Shown in pieces: positions 7,320 to 18,200 of a stretch of DNA of 24,800 bases. The stretch is from a virus. The stretch is taken from the IMG/VR virus record IMGVR_UViG_3300030450_004147, positions 1-24,800 of that record, one strand, 5' to 3'. How positions within the stretch are numbered: the first letter of the stretch is position 1; every line of letters starts with the position of its first letter. The position numbers and the translations under genes were made by a program. The notes below the pieces were generated by a model. That model saw only the letters and a list, made by a program, of their open reading frames with translations. It searched no databases and was not told the origin of the DNA.

Positions 7320-9197
7320 ATGGCTAATTATTACAAAACCAGAAGAATGGACACGTCTGCAAGTCCTATAGAGCTTTTTCTATCTCAAATACCTGATTTA
7401 GTTTCAAGTTTTGTTACAGCGATTGATAGGAAGAAGGAAAGAGAAGAAGATCGTGTATACAGAGATAAAATTAGAGCAGAAGATATTGCTAACAGAGATA
7501 GATGGAGAGCAGAAGATCTGGAAAACCAAAAGATATTAAATGAAGAGAATGGCTGGTTGCAAACTAATAAGGCAGCTCTTACTGATTTAAGAACAATTTA
7601 TCAGGACCAAGTAACAGAGTACGAAAACTTGATGGCTAAATATGAACAAACTGCAAGAAAAGTAGACAATACTCTTAAGCTAGATCAGACAGAAGCATTC
7701 ACTCAAACGTTTGCACAACAAGTTGATGATGCTACTGAAGAGCTAAGAGGAGATATTGCGACAACTCAAGATTTAATTAAAAAACAAACAGCGATGAATA
7801 CACAGATTAAATCAAGATTAGACTTTTTTACTGGAGTTGCTAGTGAATTTGCTTCAAAGATGGATGGACAAAAAACAGTAATAGAATCTGGAGAAGAAAC
7901 TGAAACTGGGTTAGCTATATGGACTCAAAAAGATTTTGAAATGATGCTAAATGAAATTTATAATGATGACGCATTTAAAGCTAAATGGTCAGAACATATA
8001 GATCAAGATTATGCTATACATTTTAAAGAACAAGAATCATCCCCAAGCCATCAAACATTAAGAAAATTAAATGATGATATCTATAAACATGAAGCAGAGA
8101 AGATGCGATACAATCAATTAAAAAGAACAGAAGAGGTTGAATCTTTAGGCCACGCATTAGGAACTCAAGATAAAATGGTACAAGTTAGATATATAACTGA
8201 AGAGTTAAAAAATTTAAATCAAATGGATTTAGCTTTAGTTGGATTACCTGGATTCAAGGACACATGGAATATACATTTAGGTAATATGAAAATATATAAC
8301 ACTGATATGGCTCAGTTACCTAATTATTTATCTAGTCAAGAGAGTATAGATTTATTAAAAGAAGAGGCTATAGAAACAGGTTTTATGCCTAAAGAAAAAT
8401 CTGATCAATGGAGCCGTGATAAAGCTGAGAAATATCTAGAATGGAAGTATACTACTAAATTAGCTCAATCAAGCGGTATTGCAATGTTAGCTGGAACAGA
8501 TGCTATTAAAAATGCTTATATTAGTGAAACAATGACCAATAGTGCTTTTATGCAAGCGACAATAAATGCTGCAACGCAATTTGATGCATACTTAGTTGCT
8601 GATGAGAATACGAAATTACAAATGGAAATGATGTGGGCTAGAAGATTAGGCTTAGATGTAGATCCTAAAATGCAAGAAGTGGTCAGCCATAAAGATTTTG
8701 GACAAGGACCAAAGTGGCAAATCACGGTCAGAATGCAATTAAAAAATTCTCAAAAAGAATTACAGTCTTTATTGGGAACAGCTAAGGATGCTGATGGTAG
8801 TGAATTGGATATAAAAGATACAGCTTACTTTAAATCTTTTGAGTTATTACAGCAGACTGAATATCAACTACAGTATTTAACTAACTTAGATCCAAATACT
8901 TTTAAAACAACTATAGAACATTTAAAAACCAACCCCACAGGTTTGTTTAATAATAATTCAGATTTAAAATCATCTTTAAATACTTTGTCTTGTGGGCAAG
9001 GTGAGTTTTTTGATAATGCTTTAGGGATATGTTTACCTCAAGATCAAGATCTTGAATCTACAGGAATAGTAAACGAAAGAAAGAAACATAATGCAAAAGT
9101 GTCTAAAACACAGCTACCTGGAGAATATTTAGTAGATCCTTTAACAGGGGAGATTACTAAAAGATTTAAAAGGAGAGGCAGTGGGAGGATGTATTAA
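7320..9197 (+). CDS. Large helical internal virion protein candidate (T7 gp15-like position)
   Basis: A 625-residue protein beginning M-A-N-Y-Y-K. Residues about 35-175 are strongly charged and heptad-like (R-E-E-D-R, R-A-E-D repeats), suggesting coiled coil; most of the remainder is helical and polar, without membrane segments. Near the C terminus two cysteines 13 residues apart (558, 571) frame a C-x-x-G-x-x-F-D...G-x-C pattern reminiscent of small disulfide loops, followed by a basic tail. Length, helix content and position between a small hydrophobic protein and a giant protein resemble T7 gp15 (747 residues), part of the tube that crosses the periplasm during DNA ejection. I see no sequence motif that proves this. 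The ATG was chosen because it follows GGAGG at proper spacing. The next gene follows eight bases later. Confidence 0.5.
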   Translation: MANYYKTRRMDTSASPIELFLSQIPDLVSSFVTAIDRKKEREEDRVYRDKIRAEDIANRDRWRAEDLENQKILNEENGWLQTNKAALTDLRTIYQDQVTEYENLMAKYEQTARKVDNTLKLDQTEAFTQTFAQQVDDATEELRGDIATTQDLIKKQTAMNTQIKSRLDFFTGVASEFASKMDGQKTVIESGEETETGLAIWTQKDFEMMLNEIYNDDAFKAKWSEHIDQDYAIHFKEQESSPSHQTLRKLNDDIYKHEAEKMRYNQLKRTEEVESLGHALGTQDKMVQVRYITEELKNLNQMDLALVGLPGFKDTWNIHLGNMKIYNTDMAQLPNYLSSQESIDLLKEEAIETGFMPKEKSDQWSRDKAEKYLEWKYTTKLAQSSGIAMLAGTDAIKNAYISETMTNSAFMQATINAATQFDAYLVADENTKLQMEMMWARRLGLDVDPKMQEVVSHKDFGQGPKWQITVRMQLKNSQKELQSLLGTAKDADGSELDIKDTAYFKSFELLQQTEYQLQYLTNLDPNTFKTTIEHLKTNPTGLFNNNSDLKSSLNTLSCGQGEFFDNALGICLPQDQDLESTGIVNERKKHNAKVSKTQLPGEYLVDPLTGEITKRFKRRGSGRMY

Positions 9198-9205
9198 GGA
9201 GATAA

Positions 9206-12200
9206 ATGGGTAAATTAGGTTCATTAGATTTCGGAAGTCAAGTAATAGATACTACTGGTAGTGGTAAAAATAATAGCTTTAGTAACACCAGTGGCTTTGA
9301 AGATAATTATCAGGATTTAGTAGATTCTAGTAAATTCTTTAATAAGAAGTATGAATACAATACTGACTTATCTCCCGATAATTTATTTGGGGGTGTAGAT
9401 TGGGGAGAAGTAAAAGATAACGAGCCTGGTTTTGGTGAGGCTCCTTTTATAAATACGCTTCAAGGAGTAGGTAATTTTACAGGTAATCTTATAGGTGGTT
9501 TTGTAGATTCTGCTTTAATGGGGTTACCTACCTTATTAGACAATATGGCAGGCACTACTGCACTAAGAGAGCTTATTACTTTTGGTGCTTATGATCCTTG
9601 GGAAAAAGAAACTACTGCAGGCAAATGGGGGAGGGGATTAGGTGAAGGTATAGGTATAATTGTTCCTTTTAAATTGGTAGGAAAAGGATTAACTGGCTTA
9701 GGCAAACTTGCAACCAGGGGAAATAAAACTCTTTTTAATAAGATGACTGCAAGTTCTATGCAAGGATATACTAGTAAATATCTAGCTAAAGAATCTGGTG
9801 AAGAATTAATAGGAGCTATAAACAGAATAGGAGGAGGTAGTCGTAGTAAGCTAACTTCTGAAGCTATACAAAAATCTGAAACTTTCAAAAAAGGTTACAA
9901 CACTTTAATGACAGAAGCTTGGGATATAGTTAATGATAAGGCATATAAGAAAATATTTGAAGGATCTAAAAGATATATGCAAGAAGCTACTGAAGAGTTT
10001 GCAAATTCTATCAGAAAACAAATACCTAGAATTGGAGAGAAAGGATCTAGAGACTTAGCACAATCTTTACTTAATGAAGCTAGACATCAATCTCAAAATA
10101 GTTTACATAGAATGACTGAATTAGCAGCCACTAAACTTACTGGAGGAGCAGGGAGTACATATTTACAGCAAACATTTGGAGCTTATTTAGGTGACTTTAC
10201 TATAGGTGCTACAATGCATTTAGCAGAAACTGCTCTCCATAATATAGTTGTACAAGGAGCGGCTGTTAAAGGCAACACAAGTTTTGAAAAAATGAGAAGA
10301 AAGATAGATCCTAGAAGTAAGGCTCTTCATACCACTGAAGGAGATTTTGGGCATATGCTGGCTGCTACTTTAAAGTCAGGAGCTTGGATGGGGCTTATAG
10401 GCCCTACTAGATTCATAAAAGGTGGTAGTACGTACGGAGGTGCTGGCTTAAAACAAACAGTACAAACAGGCTTAAAGACTATTATGAAAGGTGCTGTTAA
10501 TACTAGGTTTATGTCAGGAAAGCAAGCTAAGTTCCACTTGAAAATGATTGATGAAGCTAGTGATGGTTTCTTGCATTCAAGAGATTTTGCTAGGAAACTC
10601 GCTACTACTTCTATTGATGATTTAAGTGATGAAGCTGCTAAGGCTTTATTGAATACAACTAGGAAAGAATTTTCAAGAGAGTATACAAGATTTATAATGA
10701 ATGAGATCAAAGGAGACCTCAATTTATTTGCTGATATAGGAAGTTTATGGGCTGGTAAGGGGATACAATCTTCTGTCCCTAGAATGGTAGCTGGTGCTTT
10801 AGCTATGAATGCTCCAGGATTAGCACAACAAATGGCACAAGATCCAAAACTTTGGCATCAAGCCTTAGGTCAAGATGGTCACGAGATAGCTAGAAATGTA
10901 ATGATAGGGATGGTATTTTCTAGAAGTGGTAGGAGCTATAAAACAGGATCTAGAAGTAAAATGTTTGAAACTGGAGAGCTTAGAGATTATTATGCTACTA
11001 ACGTTGACAATTTAAACAAGATGAGACTTGGTTTAGAACTAATGGGAGTAAAGACTGATGGATTAGCTATGCAACAAGGCTCAATGATGTATGAATCTAC
11101 AAGACAAAAAGTAAGAAATCAACCTTTTTTTAGAGAAGTCCATGAATTAGTTAATGAGTTTTATGTAGACAGAGTAGACCCTTTATCTACACCAGATAGA
11201 ACAGCAGCAAGGGATGCTTTCTTAAAATATCTAAAAGATAGCGGTACTGAAACAGGTTCGGCTGAACATAATATAGCGATGGAACAATATAGGATATTCG
11301 AACAAGTCATTACTGCTTATGATTCAACTGCTCCTGATGTTAATTTAATGTTTAGAACTGTTGAAGGTAAAGAGATTTATGATTTAGTACAAAGTGTTAA
11401 TTCTATATCAGACGTCGCTAATGCAAGGAGTGTTACTTCATTAATAGACGCTTCTACTAGACAGGCATACAATAATGCGAATATGCCTTATAAAGATATA
11501 AGAAAGAATTTTGTATTAAATGCTTTTGAGGCTATGGGTATTAAAGTTATGCCAGACGCACAAGGGAATTTACAAATACCTAAAGTTGATTTAGAAACTT
11601 TCAGCAGAAATACTAGCCTTGTAAGAACAAGTGAATTAAATAGCTCTATTCATGAACTAACTAAAGTTATTAAGCAAGGTAAGGAAGATGGGTGGATAAG
11701 AGAACAAGGCACTAGAGATCCTGCTAGAACTGGGGAAAATTTACAATTGTTTGTAGATAATTTCTCTAAACATAAATTGGCAATGTTAACTCATGTATAC
11801 TCAGCAGAAAATGTTAAGAATGGGGCCTATCCTATGGGTGGAAAGAATGCTTCTGAAACAATATTAAGTAATGAAGGTATGAGAGAAGCGTCAGTTAAAA
11901 TAGATAATTTAATGCAAGCTAGAAATGTTTTAGCTTTGTTTACTCAAGGTAAGATGACTAAGTCTGAAACATTCCATACTTTAAATGAGAATAAAAGAGT
12001 TAGGGTTATGGATTTATTAAACCAAATGGGGTTTGATAAAAACCCTACTTTAAATTTGGCTGACGTAGACGTTAAAGATCATCAAGGAGCAATAGACTTT
12101 TATAATAAAGCAGTATCTTTAACTAAGCTTTTGAACCAAACAGGCTCTTCAGAAAAAGTACCTGTAACTATTAAGGATGTCGAAGCTTTAAAAGAACAAG

Positions 12201-15200
12201 TTTTTGAAATGGTAGGTGATGCTTTAACTAATGATAAAGTATTTAGAAATATTGAAGCAGAAGCTTTCGATTATTTTACTGAAAGAATTAAAGCTAATCA
12301 AAGTGGAAGTGAAAATTCCGTAGGTAATGCCTTACAACATCTCATGAATGGGAATCGAAAAGTAGACCCTAGTATGAATTTAAATGAGAATACAGGACAG
12401 TTTGTTATAAGAACTCCTAATGGTCTTCTTTTAGCTGATGCTGAATTATTAATTCAAAAAATAAGAGTCTTAGCTCCAGACAAAGCTGGTATAATAGATG
12501 GTGAGAACCTGGGAACTTTCTATAAAGACTTACAATCTGTTATTGAACAGTCTGGTAATTTAGTTTCGTTTACTAAACAAACTACTGAGATAAATAGAAT
12601 CATTAAATCAATGGGGCCTGATAAGATAGTTGAGCTGTTAAGCCAGGCAAAGAAAGTATCTGACGTAGGTTTAATTAAAGATTTAGTTAATAAAACTGGT
12701 CCATTAGAAAATATGGCTAAGTTAGTTGAAGATGTTAAAGGGAATCTTATTGATAAAAAACTTATAGTACCTGATAGTGAAGATAAGGTTTTCACTCAAA
12801 TAGAAACACTGCATAATAGGACTAAAAATATGACTAAGTTAATGCAGTTCGCTTTACAAAATAGAGATTATACTTTACTTCTACATCTAACAAAACAGAA
12901 GCATGAATTTGATACATTTTTTAATCAATTAAATAGTATGCTTGAGATGAATCCTGAGGTAAATGGTACTATTAATACTCAATGGCAACAAGCATTAGTT
13001 AAACAGATACAAAGAGCTGATAATTTTTTATCCAAAGATTATGGAACTTTAGACCAACAGAATTATAGTAAGTATGTTACAGAACAATTAGATAAACATC
13101 AGGCAACTCTTAGTGAAAAAAGTGAGGAGATGTTAGTTAATATAACTGGGTCACAATTTGAGGGAAGATATGGAGTTACAGTTAATAGTGTGAAAACTAT
13201 TTTAGAGCCTTTTAGAGTTGATTATAATGCAAATAAAGACCCTAGGATTCTTGATAATGCTTTCAATGCTTTGTATGAAACAACAAGATTAACGCAAAAT
13301 AAATTAGACCCTGGTAAAAGAAGAAATAATGAGGAAATTACAATAGATGTTCTTCAAACAGTATTAACTACAATGGGAACTAAAGAAGTCAATAAAGTTA
13401 AATGGATGGGCGATAAGTTTGTTTTGAGTAAAGACTATTTAGTTAATCAAGATAAGCATGGAGTACTTGCTGTAATGAAAAACCTAGATCTTATTGATCA
13501 GTTTTATGTATTAGATAAAGAAATGATGGTCATGAATGAACAAGGTAAATTGGTTTTAGATAGAGCCCCTAAAGAGGGTGATCTTCATGTGTTCTCTAGA
13601 AACATAGCAAGTAATTCTATATTCATTGACAATCCTAGAGCTAGAATAGACATGCAGAAAGGTTTATTAGGTGAAGATTTTGAAGCTAATATAAAGCCTG
13701 ATAATTATATTTATGTTCCATTAGATGAATCTATACAGGTAGTCATACCAAGAACTGTTGCAAAAGAGGCAGTATTAAATGCTTATAAAGATGGTGGTGT
13801 TCTAAGTAATAAATTACAAACTTTATTTCAAAATGATTTAAATAATAAATATCTTGTTGATAATTTAAAGAAATTTAGAGATGAAACATTATTAACTAAC
13901 GACGCTATAGAATCTGCAATACTTACTGCTAGGTTAATTGTAGACAATCCTTGGGTTATAAAAGAACAAATACATGATTTACCTACTATAAAAGATGTAT
14001 GGAAAAGATTAAAACTTCCTGAATTTAGTAAGGGAAGATTGTATACTCCTGAGATAATTGAATATATGGATAACTTTTATTCTAGTAGAGCAAATGATAT
14101 AGATTACTTTAGATCTGTTTCCGATGCTTTTAATTATTTTAAAAATCCAGATGGAACTTTTAGGAACATGAAGTTTATATCATTAGCAGATGGCTCATCA
14201 GATAGTTATTTTCATAGTGGTGCTAGACTAGAAGTTTTAATGAGCAGATATGAAAACTTATATGGAGAAACTTTATGGAGTGCAACTGAAAAAGCAGATA
14301 TATTAGGAGAGCATAATGGTAGAGCGAAATCTATGGTAGATGCTCCTACATATTTAACTAAAGAAAACTTTATATTGCACTTATCTCAAATAGGTATAAG
14401 AAGGGAATGGTTAAATATTGACCAAGGACGTATAGTTGGTTTTAAAACTGGAGCAATTAAACCTAAAGGTGTTCATGTTGAAATAAGAGACAATGGAGGC
14501 ATAACTGTATGGTACGATAAGACTGCTTTCTTTTATGATGCTAAGATGGACATGTTAATGAAATCTCATGGAGTAGATGGTATCACATTTGAGAGTGCTA
14601 ATAAAATAAATAAATATAGTGAAAATGCTAGTGGAACAATTAGAGATAGGTATATTAATTCTGATAAAGCCACAGACTCTTTTGGTAATACAATATTTAC
14701 AGATGTAGAAAAAGTTGTTAATAGAAATAGAAATAGCTTAGAAATCATTGAACTTCCTATGTCTACATTTAATGTAACGAATGTTAGTAGGCCTCATAAA
14801 GCTAAGGCAGGAGCTAATATAACTGTTCATATAGACGTGACTCCTGAAGTAGCATCTTGGATGGACTTAGGTAATAAAGTCAGAGATTTCGAAGGATTTT
14901 TAGCCAGGGCTAATGCTAATGAATATACTTTAACTTCTATTGCAAGAGAGTTAATGGGAGTTAAATCTGAAGCTGGTGATTTAATGCTGAATAAAGTACC
15001 TGTTGAAAGTGTATTGAAAGAAGGTGGACTGCTAATGGATCAATGGATGGGAGATATAGTTACAGATAAACTATTTACCTATTTCTTTGAAGGTAGTAAG
15101 ATTGCTACTGGAGAAGTTGGCAATAGCTCTATTAGCCCTATGGCTCCTTCTTTACATATGGATTATAGCCTTAAAGATGTAGGTATTAGGAGTTGGGATG

Positions 15201-18200
15201 TAGTAGATGGCCATAAGGTTGGTAGACAAATAATAATAGGTAATTATGAAACAGATCCTTTTCATATGGCTCAACAGTTTTCTTTTAACGGTAGAGCTAA
15301 TACTGCATTTAGGGGTGGTAACGTTAAGAATCCTAGTGAAGGAGGGTTCTTTGTAAGAAGAATGACTCTTGATATAAATGGAGAACAAAAAACTGCAGAT
15401 TTTTCCATAATACCAATTAAAGCTAAGAAAAGCGGTGAACAAGAATGGGTAATATCAGGAGCTGGATATGAGATACATAGTAATAAAGTTGTTGATTTGA
15501 ACGTCAAGAATGAGCAAGGAGTATCTAGAGAATTTAAAACTGATAATAATAAAGTAATATATGAGACTACTATAAATGAAGTGAATGAAGTTTATACACG
15601 TTTAATAGATAGGCAAATAAGAAATAAAGGTTTAACGAATGAAGATGTAGTTATTTGGTTAGCTAGAAATTTCAGCGATTATCATGTAGGTGTTATGAAT
15701 AATAGACAGCCAAGGAATCAATTGAATGATATTGTTATTAATAAAATTACTCCTGAAAGTTTTACCAATAGAGTTAAGGGAAAGAAAGTATTAAACTTTA
15801 AAGTAGGAACCTCTAAATCAGGAGGTAATAAGTCTGAACAAAACTTTACTGATGTTATAGATACCCAAGATGCTGATCATGATTATGATAAATCAAATTC
15901 TTATTTATCAGCTCCAGGTTCTTTTGTTAGAGATGTAGCTAGGAAATCAGGTTATAATTTGAAACAAGACTCTTATTCTTTTGCAGAGCAATTTTTTGCT
16001 GAGTTAAATACACGGTTAGATAATAGTAGTTCTATGGCAAAACAGCTATCTGTCTACAATAACTCTGCAGCATTGAGAGGTAGAGTGGTAAAATTACATA
16101 ACATAGCAAGTACTATTCGTGCTGCCTTTAAAAATGAACCTGTTTTAGGTAAGTTTACAATTGATAATAGAAGTTATGACATTAGATTAAAAAGCGAGGC
16201 TGAGTATTTCAATACTGTTGACAACATTGGTAACTGGGCTAAGATATTCATAGATAACTATAAAAATCCTGTTGATATAATGAACATACAACCTATCATT
16301 GAAGCTATATTATTTGGTAAAGAAGCTATTAGACCTGATGGCACTAAACATTACGAGGGTATGTTTGAATTAGTTAATATGCATAATTCTACAGATCGTA
16401 TTAAAGTTATAGATGGTAATTATGCTGATGTTAAAAGAGTTCTTTATCAAAAGCTAGTTAAACCAGTAAGTAATTATCTTCGATTTAATAGGGGAATGAC
16501 AGAATCTCAAGCAGGTGGTAGTGCTAAATCATTGAGATTAAAAGATATTGCAAATGGATTCGAAACATTGCAAAAAGATTTAGATAATCCTTATATTTAT
16601 GACCAGACTTGGAAAGCTCAAATTGGGAATGATAGAGTAAATTTAAATCTTAGATCTGGCATGCAAAGATTATCAGATCATATAATAGGTGGTTGGGGTG
16701 AGACTGTACATGCAGGAGCTAGTCAAAATCCTTTTGATATTGCTATGAGAACTTTAACTAGTGTTTATTTAAAAAGTCTCAGAGGTAAAAATAGAATGAA
16801 AGATGTTTCTGAAGTAGAAGATCTTATGAATAAAGCTGAAGCTGGAGTATTGCTTGCTAGAGAAGGCAAGGAACATGGTAAGGATTATGATTTCAATAGA
16901 GTCTCTATCACAGATGCTTTATGGAAATACATTAAAAAAGACTATGATTATATTGAGATGAATAAGTTAGCATATAGAATACAATCTTTAAAGAAAGATA
17001 AATCTTTCTTAGAGAATAATAGATACAAAGATAACACTGAAATTAAAGAGCTTAATGATAGAATATTAGAATTAGAAGCTATTAAAAGTGATATAGAGTT
17101 AAAATTAGGTGGTGAATATGAGTATGAGGCATTAAAGGCAGGGGGGCTGAAAGCTACGTTTAAAGTAGGGAATGTTCCAGCTAAAGAATACAGGGCTACA
17201 GGAGATTTAGTATTCTGGGATTCTAAAGGTAATATAATGCTAACATTGCAAAAAGGCGAAGTAAACCACATAGATATTAAAAAAGATTGGGTAGCTATAT
17301 CTAATCCAAAAAGATTTGAGTTCGTAACTCCTAAAGTTCAAAAAATATTAGATGCTAAATTGGTAGCTTTTGGTTCTCTTCCTATGGAATCTAATCCACA
17401 AAATAAAGATATTACTTATTTAGATAGAAGAGATAGAGATAGAACTGTAGTAAGGATTGTAGCGGATACAGAAGTCGCAATTAGACGTGAGAAAGAACAT
17501 TTAAGGAAAGGTAAAATAAATCCTGAGGAATTTAGTACTAGAAAAAAAGCACTTATAAACCAAGCTTTAAATCATGAGACTATTAATACTCCTATTTTAA
17601 GAAAAGCTGTATTGTGGGAGTTCTTAAAGCCTAAAATAGATAATTCAAAAGTATCTTATTTTGAAGATGCAGATGGACGTCATATAAATAATGTATATAT
17701 GTATGAAAACAATGCTTCTAAATCTGCTTGGCAATTATTAATAGATATAGTTAATCAAGAATCTTTTACTTTTAATAATAATATAAGTAAAGTAGAAGCT
17801 TTAAATCTATCTAAAGAGATAACTCAAAGACAAAGTTTGGCTTTATTAGGTTTGAAAAATCCTCATTTAGATGTTAAATTAGATTACGATTTTGGTCCTT
17901 TTAATAAAGCGAAAAATAGAGATCTTTATATTGAATTAAATAGAAAAGAATTAGAAGGAGAAATTGCAACAGGTAGAGAAAGAGTATATGATTTAAAAAA
18001 TGGTGAAGAAATTAGAGTTTCTAGCCGTGAAAAAGAAAGAGCTTTAACTCAATTAAATGATTTTATGGCAGGTGAAAGACTTCTTACTCCAGCAGATGTT
18101 TTTAGATTAGAACAAAAATTTGATCTTAGTGATGGGTGGATATTTAAAACTCATGGCACAGATCAACAGTCTATTCCCGCTAGACCTAAAAGAGTTTTCG

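Noticed and set aside
15869-15892. EF-hand or thrombospondin-type calcium loop reading of D-A-D-H-D-Y-D-K
   Set aside because: There is no glycine at the sixth loop position and no repeats of the loop; the R-x-P upstream and I-D-x-x-K-N-P downstream fit a polymerase context. Kept as the main alternative.
9589-17271. Several minus-strand frames of 60-131 codons within the giant gene
   Set aside because: All lie opposite one uninterrupted coding frame, lack ribosome sites and have hydrophobic compositions typical of antisense reading.
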